Assembly: GCA_021780115.1 (NCBI GenBank)
Contig: JAJXZI010000047.1
Coordinates: 1-55,542 of the forward strand
Reading direction: 5' to 3'
DNA from: a bacterium
GTDB lineage: Bacteria; Verrucomicrobiota; Verrucomicrobiia; Limisphaerales; JAJXZI01
Length of the DNA: 55,542 bases
Of the stretch, positions 1 to 9,523 are shown piece after piece; within the stretch, counting starts at the first letter, position 1; every line of letters begins with the position of its first letter. A program made the position numbers and the translations under genes. The notes under the pieces were generated by a model. That model saw nothing but the letters and a program-made list of their open reading frames with translations, ran no database searches and was not told the DNA's origin.

Positions 1-606
1 CTCAGCCCCGGCGTCTGCCCCACATTGACCCCAACCAGCGAAACATAGCTCGACCCCTGAAACACCACCACATCGCCCACAGCGTAATTTCCCGCGGAGC
101 TATACGTCCCCCGATACACCAGCCCCGGACTTCCCGCAGCACCAGCAGGCCCCGCGGGGCCAGCCAGCCCCATCGGCCCTGCTGGTCCCGCTGGCCCCTG
201 GACACTCACCCCCGCGGGCCCCTGCAATCCCTGTGCTCCCGTGGCTCCCACCGGCCCCTGAGCTCCCTGCGCGGCCAACAGCCCCCACGCCGTCGGCGAC
301 GTCCCCGGCAAATTCCCCACATTGGGCCCCACCAGCGAAACCCAGCTCGACCCGTTCCACTGCACCACCGCCCCCACAGCATAGCTCGTCGTCGCAGCAT
401 AGCTTCCCAGGTAATCCAGCCCCGCGCCCGAGCCGGCCTTGGCGCGCCCGCTCCCCGCTCCCGTCCCCGAGCCCGCCGGAAACCAGGGCGGGCGCCGACA
501 GGAGAGCCGCCACCAGCAGGTTCGCCCGGTACCGTAACGCGTAAACGCGGCGACCCGGCCGGCCTGCGCCGACGGGCCGCTGCTCAACTAATTTGCTCCC
601 CAGCAT
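1..606 (-). CDS. Collagen-like secreted protein, N-terminal part, apparently frameshifted and cut by the window edge
   Basis: On the minus strand, a frame missing from the ORF track (open to the window edge, no ATG) reads as collagen-like Gly-X-Y runs such as GPAGPAGPMGLAGPAGPAG. These are flanked by two copies of a module resembling small carbohydrate-binding repeats (YAVGAVVQWNGSSWVSLVG and YAVGDVVVFQGSSYVSLVG). The only convincing start and signal peptide (LLVAALLSAPALVSG) lies in a different frame, from the ATG whose first base is 606. The frames would have to switch around 430-490, a G-rich stretch. So this is either a frameshifted gene or a sequence error. Collagen-like repeats usually form surface or extracellular stalks; the binding role of the flanking modules is inferred. 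The 3' end lies outside the window. Confidence 0.6.
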
Positions 607-722
607 ATCCGATGAACCCCCACCTTCTCTCCTGGACCGCGCCGGCCGCCGACAACTCGTTGCGGGGGAAGAAAAATTCAACTCCGGCCCCGACTGGCAC
701 AGCGAACGCTTTTGATCCGGCC

Positions 723-1202
723 ATGCCCAACAGAATCCTGATTGTGGACGATGACGCGGCCGTGCGCGAGATGCTGGCCCGCGTCCTGACGGAGGAAGGT
801 TATCAGACCGCGGCCGTCGCCAACGGGGACGAGGTGTTGGAAGCCAGCGCGGACCCGCGGATCGATTTGGTGCTGCTGGACCTCAACCTGCCGGTGAGCC
901 GGGCCTGGGACACGTTCTCGAATCTGACCATCGAAAACCCGCACCTCGCCGTCATCGTTCTCACCACCATGCCGAAGCGCCTCGTCAGCTCGTTGGGGCG
1001 CGGCATCGGGGCGGTGCTGGAGAAACCCCTCGACATTCCGCAGTTGCTTCGGACCATCCGCGACCTGCTCGCCGAACGGGCCGAAACCCGGCGGGGTGTG
1101 GAACCCGCCAGAATCCGGCGGTCACAGGATCCCGTCCCGCCGGAGAGCGGCCTTGCGGCAAGTTCACGGGCAACCGCCGGGTCGGAATGGACTCGCTCGT
1201 GA
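723..1202 (+). CDS. Stand-alone response regulator receiver protein
   Basis: A single CheY-like receiver domain fills residues 2-120. The acidic pocket (VDDD), the phospho-acceptor Asp in LVLLDLNLP, the switch Thr in VIVLTTMP and the Lys in LEKPLD are all present, so it should accept phosphate normally. The last 35-40 residues are Arg/Pro/Ser-rich and carry no recognisable output domain. I chose the ATG at 723 because the receiver fold begins right there; the track's ATG at 612 would add a composition-biased leader. No kinase is adjacent: the next gene upstream is divergent and the next downstream is an efflux adaptor. The partner is unknown; the protein could act by protein-protein contact or as a phosphate sink. 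Confidence 0.8.
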   Translation: MPNRILIVDDDAAVREMLARVLTEEGYQTAAVANGDEVLEASADPRIDLVLLDLNLPVSRAWDTFSNLTIENPHLAVIVLTTMPKRLVSSLGRGIGAVLEKPLDIPQLLRTIRDLLAERAETRRGVEPARIRRSQDPVPPESGLAASSRATAGSEWTRS

Positions 1203-1588
1203 GCCTGGATCCCGGTTCGGAACGCGGGATTTCAGAAACAGGCGGTTTTCCGCGGGATTCGCGGCCAAAGATTCTCCCCCAACCACGGCCCGGGAAACCA
1301 GGCCGCCCGCGACCGCCACCCACGTCCAAACCGTGAACTTCCGGGCTGAACCGGCCCAAGCGGCTTCGGGGAGCGTCCGCAAACAGGGAGACAGTTCAGA
1401 TTGCGAATCTCCCCCCGACGACGCACACTGGCACCCATGAATGGCTCGAAATATGTACCAGAATCCAGGGAGTTCTCCGCCCAGGAGCGGCGGGCTCCGG
1501 CCGGCCGCCGGAAAGAAGATTGGTATTTTCCCGTCCGGCTGTTCGATCCCCCTTCCGGCGGTCCGGAGTTGGGGAGCACGCTGACCTC
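1203..1588. other. Non-coding spacer upstream of the efflux operon
   Basis: About 385 bases with no convincing gene. Short overlapping ORFs on both strands are arginine- and proline-rich and match nothing I recognise. The spacer presumably contains the promoter for the RND operon, but I see no clear -35/-10 pair. A GGGGAG at about 1570 could serve as a distant ribosome binding site for the adaptor. Confidence 0.4.
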
Positions 1589-2887
1589 ATGCACACGCCG
1601 ATGAACGATCAGATCGAAAGCCAAAAGGTCTTGTCCCAGCCGGGCAAATTCCGCGAGCCGGATTCGCTGCCCGCCTTCGCGCCGCCGCCGGGAGCACCCT
1701 CGAAGCGGAAGCGGGTGGGCGTCGCCCTTCTGGGCGTTGTGCTCGTGCTGGGCGCGCTGTGGTTGGCCAAGAACCGTTGGGCGGCGGCCGCGAAGAAGCC
1801 GGCCGCGAACGCCCGGGCGGAGTCGTTCCCCGTGCCGGTGGTGGCTGGGACGGTGGCCCAGCGGGACGTGCCCATTTATCTCGACGGCCTCGGCACGGTC
1901 CAGGCCTTCAACACGGTGACGGTCCACGTCCGGGTGGACGGGCAGTTGGAGAAGCTGTTGTTCAAGGAAGGGCAGGACGTGCATGTCGGCGACCTGCTCG
2001 CCCAGATTGATCCGTCCCCGTTTCAGGCCCAACTCGACCAGGCGCTGGCGAAGCGCGGCCAGGATGAGGCGCAACTGAATCTGCAGCGGGTGGAGTTGAA
2101 GCGGGAAGCCGCTTTGCTCGCCGCCAAGATTGATTCCCAGGACGCCTACGATCAGGTCGCGGCCCAAGTCAAGGCGTTGGAGGCGGCGGTGAACGCCGAC
2201 CAAGCGGCGATCGAGAGCGCGAACGTGCAACTCGGCTACACGCGGATCACCTCGCCCATCGAGGGCCGGGTGGGCATTCAGTTGGTGGACGTCGGCAACA
2301 TCGTCCACGCCACCGACGCCACCGGGTTGGTGGTCATCACCCAGTTGCGGCCCATCGAGGTCATCTTCACGTTGCCGGAGCAGACGCTGGGCGAAATCCA
2401 GAAACAGGAGATCCAAGGCGCGCCGGCCGTGCTGGCCGTGGACCGCGACAACCGCACGGTCCTGGACGAGGGCAAACTGGCCGTGATTGACAACCAGATT
2501 GATCCCACCACCGGCACGATCAAACTCAAGGCGGTGTTCCCGAACCCAGACCTGCGGCTCTGGCCGGGCCAGTTCGTCAACGCCCGGCTGCTGGTGACCA
2601 CGCGCAAAGCCGGCATCGTGGTCCCCGCCCCCGTCATTCAGCGCGGGCCGGAAGGCCCGTACGCTTTTGTGATCAAGCCCGACGCGACCGTGGAAATCCG
2701 TCCGGTGAAGGTGGCGCAGATTCAGGATGGACTGGCGCTGATTGACGACGGTCTGAGCGCCGGCGAACAGGTCGTCGTGGATGGACAGTACAAGCTCCAG
2801 GCCCATTCGCGGGTCAAGGTGGCCGGGGCCGGGAAGGCGGGTCCGGCGGCGGGCGAGGATTCGAAAGTCCAGGCCTCCGCGCCATGA
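1589..2887 (+). CDS. RND efflux periplasmic adaptor (membrane fusion protein), MdtA-like
   Basis: A membrane fusion protein of the HlyD/AcrA type that would link the inner-membrane RND pumps encoded next to an outer-membrane channel. From the start used here there is a basic stretch and one membrane segment (VGVALLGVVLVLGALWLAK, about residues 43-61). The N-terminal barrel/lipoyl half (GLGTVQAFNTVTVHVRVDG), a helical hairpin rich in Ala, Gln and Glu, and the second lipoyl half (ITSPIEGRVGIQLVDVG) follow. The C-terminal beta-barrel and membrane-proximal domain run to about residue 410. Two in-frame ATGs (1589 and 1601) are both plausible; the track start at 1520 lacks support. The stop overlaps the next gene (ATGA), showing translational coupling to the first pump. 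The domain order fits MdtA better than AcrA. Confidence 0.9.
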   Translation: MHTPMNDQIESQKVLSQPGKFREPDSLPAFAPPPGAPSKRKRVGVALLGVVLVLGALWLAKNRWAAAAKKPAANARAESFPVPVVAGTVAQRDVPIYLDGLGTVQAFNTVTVHVRVDGQLEKLLFKEGQDVHVGDLLAQIDPSPFQAQLDQALAKRGQDEAQLNLQRVELKREAALLAAKIDSQDAYDQVAAQVKALEAAVNADQAAIESANVQLGYTRITSPIEGRVGIQLVDVGNIVHATDATGLVVITQLRPIEVIFTLPEQTLGEIQKQEIQGAPAVLAVDRDNRTVLDEGKLAVIDNQIDPTTGTIKLKAVFPNPDLRLWPGQFVNARLLVTTRKAGIVVPAPVIQRGPEGPYAFVIKPDATVEIRPVKVAQIQDGLALIDDGLSAGEQVVVDGQYKLQAHSRVKVAGAGKAGPAAGEDSKVQASAP

Positions 2888-5800
2888 GCATTTCCGAGCC
2901 GTTCATCCGCCGACCGATTGCCACGTCGCTTCTGATGGCGGGGGTCGTGTTGATGGGTCTGCTCGGCTATTCCCTGCTGCCCATCTCGGCGCTGCCATCG
3001 GTGGATTTTCCCACGATCCAGGTGGCGGCGCAGTATCCGGGCGCCAGTCCGGAGGTCATGGTTTCCTCCGTCACCACGCCGCTGGAGCGCCAGTTCGGCC
3101 AGATCAGCGGCCTGGCCTTGATGACCTCCGCGAGCGCCTTCGGCAACGCCGGCATCACCCTGCAATTCGCGCTCGACCGCGACATTGACGCGGCGGCGCA
3201 GGACGTGCAGGCGGCGATGAACGCGGCCAACGGCGTGCTGCCGCGGGACATGCCCAACCCGCCGACCTACAGCAAGGTCAACCCCGCCGACACGCCCATC
3301 GTCACGCTCCAGGTCACCTCTGACACGCTGCCGCTGGAAAAAGTCAACGACCTCGCCGACACGGTGCTGGCGCAAAAACTCAGCGAGATCAGCGGCGTCG
3401 GGCTGGTCACCATCGAGGGCAATCAGAAACCCGCCGTGCGCGTCCGGGTCAACCCGGCGGCGCTGGCCGCGCTGGGCCTCGGCCTGGAGGACGTCCGCAC
3501 GGCGCTGATGCAGAACAACATCAACGCGCCGAAAGGCAGCTTCGACGGCCAGCGGCAGGCGTATTCCATCGGCGCGAACGACCAGATTTTTTCCGCCGCG
3601 GATTATCGGACGGTCATCATCGCCTACAAGAACGGTTCGCCGATCCGGCTCGGCGACATCGGCCAGGTGGTGGACGACGTGGAGAACACGCGCCTGGCCG
3701 GCTGGGTGGGCAACACACCGGCCGTCATCCTCGACATCCAGCGCCAGCCCGGCGCGAACATCATTCAGACCGCCGACCGAGTGAAGGCGCTGTTGCCCAA
3801 ACTCAAGGCGTCCATCCCGCCGTCGGTCAAGGTGTCCATCCTCACCGACCGCACCGAAACCATCCGTGCCTCGGTGGCCGACGTGCAATTCACGCTGCTG
3901 CTCACCGTGGCGCTGGTGGTGATGGTGATTTTCGTCTTCCTGCGCAAGCTGTGGGCGACGGTCATTCCCAGCGTCGCCCTGCCGCTGGCGGTGATCGGCA
4001 CGTTCGGCATCATGAAGCTGATCGGCTTCAGCCTCGACAACCTCTCGCTGATGGCGCTGACGATTTCCACCGGGTTCGTGGTGGACGACGCCATCGTGAT
4101 GATCGAGAACATCGTCCGCTTCATCGAGGCCGGCGACGCGCCGCTGGACGCCGCCCTCAAAGGCGCGAAGCAGATCGGCTTCACGGTCGTCTCGCTGAGC
4201 GTCTCGCTGATCGCTGTCTTCATCCCGCTGCTGTTCATGACAGGCATCGTGGGCCGGCTGTTCCGCGAATTTGCCATCACCTTGAGCATCGCCGTCGCCG
4301 TCTCGGCCATCGTCTCCCTGACGCTCACGCCGATGATGTGCGCCCGCCTGCTGCGCTCGGAAAAAGACGAGCGGCACGGCCGCCTGTTTCACCTCACCGA
4401 ACGGCTGTTCCAAGCCCTGCTCGACGCTTATGACCGCAGTCTGCGGTGGGTGCTGCGCCACCAACCGCTGACGTTGGGCGTGGCCTTCGTGACCCTGATC
4501 AGCACGATTTGGCTGTATATCATCGTGCCCAAGGGCCTGCTGCCGCAACAGGACACCGGCCTGATCATCGGCGTCACGGACTCGGCGCAATCCACCTCGT
4601 TCCAGGCGATGGTCGCCCGCCAGCACGCCGTCGCCGACCTCGTCCGCAAGGATCCCGACGTGGTCAGCGTGGCGTCGTTTGTCGGCACCGGCTCCATCAA
4701 CCCGACGGTGAACACCGGCCGCATTTACATCGGCCTGAAGCCGCGCGACCAGCGCTTGGCCAGCGCCACGGAGATCATTGACCGGCTGCGCGAGGCGACG
4801 CGGAACGTGGAGGGGATTTCGCTCTTCATGCAGGCGGTGCAGGACGTGCAGATCGACAGCCGCGTCAGCCGTACCCAGTACCAATACACGTTGCAGGACG
4901 CGGACGAGGCGGAGCTGGCCGCCTGGGCGCCGAAGCTCCTCGAACACCTGCGTCAGCAACCGGAAATGGTGGACGTGGCCTCCGACCAGCAGATCGGCGG
5001 GTTGCAGGTGATGGTGGACGTGGACCGCGACGCGGCCTCGCGGCTGAACGTCCTGCCGGCGGCGATTGACAGCACGCTGTATGACGCCTTCGGCCAGCGG
5101 CAGGTCTCGATCATCTTCACGCAGCTCAGCCAGTATCGCGTCATCCTCGAAGCCGAGCCGCATTACCAGCTCACGCCGACGTCGCTGGCCCAGATTTACG
5201 TCAAGTCCTCCACCGGGCAGATGGTGCCGTTGAGCGCGTTCAGCAAATTGAAGACGACCACCGCGCCGCTGGCGATCACGCACCAGGGCCAGTTCCCGTC
5301 GGTGACGCTCTCCTTCAACCTCAGCCCCGGCAGCTCGCTGGGCGCGGCGGTGGAAGCGATCCAGCGGGCGGAGAAGGAAATCCGCCTGCCCGAAACCATC
5401 GTGACGACCTTTTCCGGCAGCGCGGCGGAGTTCCGGGCGTCGTTGAAGAGTGAGCCGTTCCTCATCCTGGCGGCCATCGTGGTGATCTACATCGTCCTCG
5501 GCGTGCTCTACGAAAGCTACATCCATCCGATCACGATTCTCTCCAGCCTGCCCTCGGCCGGCGTGGGCGCGTTGGTGGCGATGATGATCTTCCACGTCGA
5601 GCTGTCGCTGATCGCGCTCATCGGGATCATCCTGCTCATCGGCATCGTGAAGAAGAACGCGATCATGATGATTGATTTCGCGCTGGACGCCGAGCGCAAC
5701 GAGGGGTTGCCGCCGGAACAATCCATTTACCGCGCCTGCCTGCTGCGCTTCCGGCCGATCATGATGACGACCTTCGCCGCGCTGCTGGGCGCGCTGCCGC

Positions 5801-6018
5801 TGGCCTGGGAGCAAGGCACCGGCTCGGAGTTGCGGCGGCCGTTGGGCATCTCCATTGTCGGCGGGCTGCTGCTGTCCCAATTCATCACGCTCTACACGAC
5901 GCCGGTGATTTACCTGTATCTGGACCGGTTTGGAAACTGGGTCCGGCGCTGGCGCGCGGCGGCGCATTTGCCGGACGCCAATGCGCCCGGCGCCGTCCCG
6001 ACTGGAGTTTCGTCGTGA
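2884..6018 (+). CDS. RND multidrug efflux pump subunit, MdtB-like
   Basis: A 1044-residue inner-membrane proton/drug antiporter of the HAE-1 RND family. It opens with the family signature ISEPFIRRPIATSLLMAG (TM1). A first periplasmic porter/docking loop follows, then a membrane block (about residues 335-540) that contains the proton-relay pair in GFVVDDAIVMIEN. A second large loop and a second membrane block carry LIGIVKKNAIMMIDFAL and the conserved LRFRPIMMTTFAALLG. Length is normal for the family. The start overlaps the adaptor stop by four bases. A second pump gene follows, as in the E. coli mdtABC operon, where two different RND subunits form one heterotrimer. The substrate cannot be read from the sequence. 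Confidence 0.92.
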   Translation: MSISEPFIRRPIATSLLMAGVVLMGLLGYSLLPISALPSVDFPTIQVAAQYPGASPEVMVSSVTTPLERQFGQISGLALMTSASAFGNAGITLQFALDRDIDAAAQDVQAAMNAANGVLPRDMPNPPTYSKVNPADTPIVTLQVTSDTLPLEKVNDLADTVLAQKLSEISGVGLVTIEGNQKPAVRVRVNPAALAALGLGLEDVRTALMQNNINAPKGSFDGQRQAYSIGANDQIFSAADYRTVIIAYKNGSPIRLGDIGQVVDDVENTRLAGWVGNTPAVILDIQRQPGANIIQTADRVKALLPKLKASIPPSVKVSILTDRTETIRASVADVQFTLLLTVALVVMVIFVFLRKLWATVIPSVALPLAVIGTFGIMKLIGFSLDNLSLMALTISTGFVVDDAIVMIENIVRFIEAGDAPLDAALKGAKQIGFTVVSLSVSLIAVFIPLLFMTGIVGRLFREFAITLSIAVAVSAIVSLTLTPMMCARLLRSEKDERHGRLFHLTERLFQALLDAYDRSLRWVLRHQPLTLGVAFVTLISTIWLYIIVPKGLLPQQDTGLIIGVTDSAQSTSFQAMVARQHAVADLVRKDPDVVSVASFVGTGSINPTVNTGRIYIGLKPRDQRLASATEIIDRLREATRNVEGISLFMQAVQDVQIDSRVSRTQYQYTLQDADEAELAAWAPKLLEHLRQQPEMVDVASDQQIGGLQVMVDVDRDAASRLNVLPAAIDSTLYDAFGQRQVSIIFTQLSQYRVILEAEPHYQLTPTSLAQIYVKSSTGQMVPLSAFSKLKTTTAPLAITHQGQFPSVTLSFNLSPGSSLGAAVEAIQRAEKEIRLPETIVTTFSGSAAEFRASLKSEPFLILAAIVVIYIVLGVLYESYIHPITILSSLPSAGVGALVAMMIFHVELSLIALIGIILLIGIVKKNAIMMIDFALDAERNEGLPPEQSIYRACLLRFRPIMMTTFAALLGALPLAWEQGTGSELRRPLGISIVGGLLLSQFITLYTTPVIYLYLDRFGNWVRRWRAAAHLPDANAPGAVPTGVSS

Positions 6019-6199
6019 TAACGGCTGGTGAAAGCGCGTTACCTGGGGGGCACCCGCCCCGGTTGCGAGTCCGTCAGCCGTCCCCGCCCGGTAGCGCCAA
6101 GGCGCAGACTGTCCTCGGCCATCGGCTCGCGCTTTTGGCGTGGCCCACCCCACCCCCAGGCAGGCGTGGCCCCCTGCCGCTGCGGAGTGCGCCCAAGTC
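6019..6199. other. Spacer between the two RND pump genes
   Basis: About 180 bases separate two pump genes that would normally abut. The sequence includes a 'ggtagcgccaaggcgc' segment of the kind seen in other spacers here. The track extends the second pump upstream through part of it, but that translation (MAHPTPRQAWPP...) does not resemble an RND N-terminus, so I treat it as non-coding. Confidence 0.45.
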
Positions 6200-9100
6200 G
6201 TGAGCGTCTCCGAGCCTTTCATCCGCCGGCCGGTCGGCACGTCGCTGCTGGCCTTCGGGCTGTTCATCCTCGGCGCCGTGGCGTACCGGTTTCTGCCGGT
6301 GGCGCCGATTCCGCGCGTGGATTTCCCGGTGATTTCGGTGTACGCCGGGCTGCCGGGCGCCGATCCGGCGACGATGGCCTCCGCCGTGGCCGCGCCGCTG
6401 GAGCGCCGGCTGGGCCAGATTTCCGGCGTCTCCGAACTGACTTCGATCAGCACGCTGGGCGGCACGTCGGTCACGATCCAGTTTGACCTGAACCGCAACA
6501 TTGACGGCGCGGCGCGCGACGTGCAGGCCGCCATCAACGCCGCCGCCAGCGATCTGCCCCTCGATCTGCCCGGCCCGCCGACCTACCACAAGGTCAATCC
6601 CGCCGACGCGCCGATCATGGTGCTGGCGATGACCTCCGACACGCTCTCGCCCACCGCGGTGTTTGAAGCCGCCGACGAAATCGTCGGCCAGCGGCTCAGC
6701 CAGGTGGAGGGCGTCAGCCAGGCGATCATCAGCGGCGCGGAAAAATCGGCCGTCCGGGTGCAGGTGGATCCGGTCGCGCTCGCCTCGATCGGCTTCAGCC
6801 TGGAAGACGTTCGTTCGTTACTGGGTCAGGTCAACATGGACTCGCCGAAGGGCAGCTTCGACGGCACGCACCATTCCTACACGATTGCGAGCAACGACCA
6901 GCTTTTCGACGCGCGCAAATACCAGTCGCTTATCCTGACCCAAAAGAACGGCGTGCCCATCAAGCTCAGCGCGCTTGGCCGGGTCATCGAAGGCGTGGAG
7001 AACGCGCGGATCGCCGGCTGGGCCGGCACGAAACCGGCCGTGCTGGTGATCATCTTCAAGCAGGCCGGCGCGAACGTGATCGAAACCGTGGGCCGCATCC
7101 GCGCGGTGATGCCCCAGATTCAGACGTGGATCCCGCCGGCCATCAGGATTTCGCAGATCAGCGACCGCACCACGACCATCCGCGCCTCGTTCCACGACGT
7201 GCAAGTCTCGCTGGCGGTGACGGTCGTCCTGGTGGTGATGGTGATTTTCCTGTTCCTGCGCCGCTTCTGGCCGACGTTCATCGCCAGCATCACCGTGCCG
7301 CTGGCGCTGGCGGGCACGCTGGGCATCATGTACCTGCTGCACTACAGCCTGGACAACCTTTCGCTGATGGCCCTGACCATCTGCGTCGGCTTCGTGGTGG
7401 ACGACGCAATCGTGGTGATCGAGAACGTGTTCCGCTTCATCGAGAAGGGCGACCCGCCGATGCAGGCGGCGCTCCAGGGCGCACGGCAGATCGGCTTCAC
7501 CGTGGTTTCAATGAGCACCTCGCTGGTGGCGGTGTTCATCCCGTTGTTGTTCATGGGCGGTTTGATCGGGCGGATGTTCCACGAGTTTGCCGTGACACTG
7601 AGCGCCGCGATTCTCGTGTCCGGCGTGCTGGCGCTGACGCTCACGCCAATGCTGTGCTCGCGTTTTCTGCGGGCCGAGACGACGTACGGGCAACCCGGCG
7701 CGTTTTACCGGGCGTGCGAAGGCGCCTACAACTGGCTGCTCGGCCACTACGCGCGGGGACTCCGGTGGGTCTTGGTCCACCAGGGCCTCATGCTGGTCGT
7801 GGCCCTGGGGACGTTCGTCGCCACGCTCTGGCTCTACGCGGTCGTGCCGAAGGGCTTCTTCCCGCAGCAGGACACCGGCATGATGATCGGGATCACCGAG
7901 GCGCGGCAGGATGTTTCCTTCATCGCGATGGCCCAGCTTCAGGAGAAAGTGGCGGGCGTGGTGCTGGCCGATCCGGCGGTGGCCACGCTGGGATCGTTCA
8001 TCGGCGCGGGCGGCGGCGGCACGATGAATAACGGCCGCATGTTCATCGCCCTCAAACCGTTCGCCGAACGGAAGGTGGACGTGGGCGAGGTGATCAACCG
8101 GCTGCGCCGCAAACTGGCGGGCGTCGAGGGCATCACGCTGTTCTTGCAGCCGATCCAGGACATCCGGGTCGGCGGCCGTCTCAGCAAGGGCCAGTTCCAA
8201 TATGCCTTGCAGTGCGCCGACCTGAACGAGCTGAACGACTGGTCCGTGCGCTTCGTGGACAAGCTGCGCACCATCCCACAGCTCAAGGACGTCACCAGCG
8301 ACCAGTTGACCGCCGGCCTCCAGGCCAACGTCGTCATTGATCGCGACGCCGCCGCGCGCCTGGGCGTCTCGCCGGCGGTCATCGACAACACGCTGTACGA
8401 CGCCTTTGGCCAGCGCCAGGTATCCACGCTCTACAAGCGCTACAACCAGCACCACGTCATCCTCGAAGTGGACCCGCGGTTCCAGTTGGACCCCGAATCG
8501 CTGCGCCGCATCTACGTCAAGTCCTTCGGCGGCCAGCAGGTCCCGCTGGCGAGCGTGGCGAAATTCGAGCCGGGCAACGCCTACCTCTCCGTCAACCACC
8601 AGGGCCAGTTTCCCGCCGTCACGCTCTCGTTCAACCTGGCGCCGGGCGTCTCGCTGGGCGAAGCCACGGAGCTGATCGAAAACGCGAAGGAAGAATTGCG
8701 GATGCCCTCCAGCGTGCAAGGCAGCTTCCAGGGCACCGCCCAGGTGTTCAAGGCCTCGCTGGCCAACATGCCGATGCTCTTCGCCGCCGCCCTGATCACG
8801 GTGTACGTCGTCCTCGGCATGCTCTATGAGAGCTTGATCCACCCAATCACCATTCTGTCCACCCTGCCGTCGGCGGGCGTCGGCGCGCTGCTCGCGCTCA
8901 TGACGTTCGGCTACGATCTGTCGCTGGTCTCGTTCATCGGCATCATCCTCCTGATGGGCATCGTCAAGAAGAACGCCATCATGATGGTGGACTTCGCCGT
9001 GGACGCGGAGCGGCGCGAGCATCTCACCCCCGAGGCGGCGATCTACAAGGCCTGCGTCATCCGTTTCCGGCCGATCATGATGACCACCATGGCGGCGCTG

Positions 9101-9307
9101 CTGGGCACGCTGCCGCTGGCGCTGGGCCTGGGGACCGGCTCCGAATTGCGCCGGCCGATGGGCATCGCCGTCGTCGGCGGCCTGTGCCTCTCCCAAGTGC
9201 TGACGCTCTACACGACGCCGGTGGTTTATCTCGCCTTCGAACACGCCCGGGAACGCGTGCGCCTGTGGCGCCGACGCCCGACGCCCCGGTTGGCGACGGC
9301 CGGATAG
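6200..9307 (+). CDS. RND multidrug efflux pump subunit, MdtC-like
   Basis: The second HAE-1 RND pump of the operon, 1035 residues from the GTG at 6200. That start gives the family N-terminus VSVSEPFIRRPVGTSLLAFG; the track's longer start adds a Pro/Ala-rich leader that does not fit. It has the same plan as the preceding gene: two membrane blocks, each preceded by a large periplasmic loop, the acidic pair in GFVVDDAIVVIEN, and LLMGIVKKNAIMMVDFAV near the end. It is clearly a paralogue of the upstream gene (for example DNTLYDAFGQRQVS against DSTLYDAFGQRQVS) but diverged throughout, which fits subunits of a mixed trimer. No TolC-type gene follows, so the outer channel must be encoded elsewhere. 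Confidence 0.9.
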   Translation: MSVSEPFIRRPVGTSLLAFGLFILGAVAYRFLPVAPIPRVDFPVISVYAGLPGADPATMASAVAAPLERRLGQISGVSELTSISTLGGTSVTIQFDLNRNIDGAARDVQAAINAAASDLPLDLPGPPTYHKVNPADAPIMVLAMTSDTLSPTAVFEAADEIVGQRLSQVEGVSQAIISGAEKSAVRVQVDPVALASIGFSLEDVRSLLGQVNMDSPKGSFDGTHHSYTIASNDQLFDARKYQSLILTQKNGVPIKLSALGRVIEGVENARIAGWAGTKPAVLVIIFKQAGANVIETVGRIRAVMPQIQTWIPPAIRISQISDRTTTIRASFHDVQVSLAVTVVLVVMVIFLFLRRFWPTFIASITVPLALAGTLGIMYLLHYSLDNLSLMALTICVGFVVDDAIVVIENVFRFIEKGDPPMQAALQGARQIGFTVVSMSTSLVAVFIPLLFMGGLIGRMFHEFAVTLSAAILVSGVLALTLTPMLCSRFLRAETTYGQPGAFYRACEGAYNWLLGHYARGLRWVLVHQGLMLVVALGTFVATLWLYAVVPKGFFPQQDTGMMIGITEARQDVSFIAMAQLQEKVAGVVLADPAVATLGSFIGAGGGGTMNNGRMFIALKPFAERKVDVGEVINRLRRKLAGVEGITLFLQPIQDIRVGGRLSKGQFQYALQCADLNELNDWSVRFVDKLRTIPQLKDVTSDQLTAGLQANVVIDRDAAARLGVSPAVIDNTLYDAFGQRQVSTLYKRYNQHHVILEVDPRFQLDPESLRRIYVKSFGGQQVPLASVAKFEPGNAYLSVNHQGQFPAVTLSFNLAPGVSLGEATELIENAKEELRMPSSVQGSFQGTAQVFKASLANMPMLFAAALITVYVVLGMLYESLIHPITILSTLPSAGVGALLALMTFGYDLSLVSFIGIILLMGIVKKNAIMMVDFAVDAERREHLTPEAAIYKACVIRFRPIMMTTMAALLGTLPLALGLGTGSELRRPMGIAVVGGLCLSQVLTLYTTPVVYLAFEHARERVRLWRRRPTPRLATAG

Positions 9308-9371
9308 CCCGCCGGCTCCAAACGCTGCGCTGGGTCAGGGAAGCCGGCGCTACGACCCGCCGTAAAAGGAT

Positions 9372-9399
9372 TTGCCTTCGGCCCGGCACCGGCTAGAAA
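9372..9399 (+). promoter_or_regulatory. Possible sigma70-type promoter upstream of lspA
   Basis: TTGCCT and TAGAAA are separated by 16 bases about 125 bases before the lspA start, in the spacer after the pump gene. Both hexamers are imperfect, so this is only a candidate. Confidence 0.3.
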
Positions 9400-9523
9400 C
9401 TGGCGCCCAATTCATGGATTCCACCTGCCACAGCAGCGGCGACGGCCGGCGGCGCGGGCCGGCCCCTCAGGCGCCCGGACCGACGCCGCGCCGCCGCGGC
9501 GCTTCGTAGGCGGTGTTCGCGCG

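Noticed and set aside
2722-6537. 1271-codon minus-strand ORF across the RND genes
   Set aside because: His/Asp/Arg/Gln-rich, low-complexity translation antisense to two clear pump genes; a shadow of high-GC codon bias.
9318-9340. Shared 13-mer GCTGCGCTGGGTC in the spacers at 9325 and 25304
   Set aside because: Only the short core is shared and it uses common codon-like GC words; not enough to claim a repeat family.
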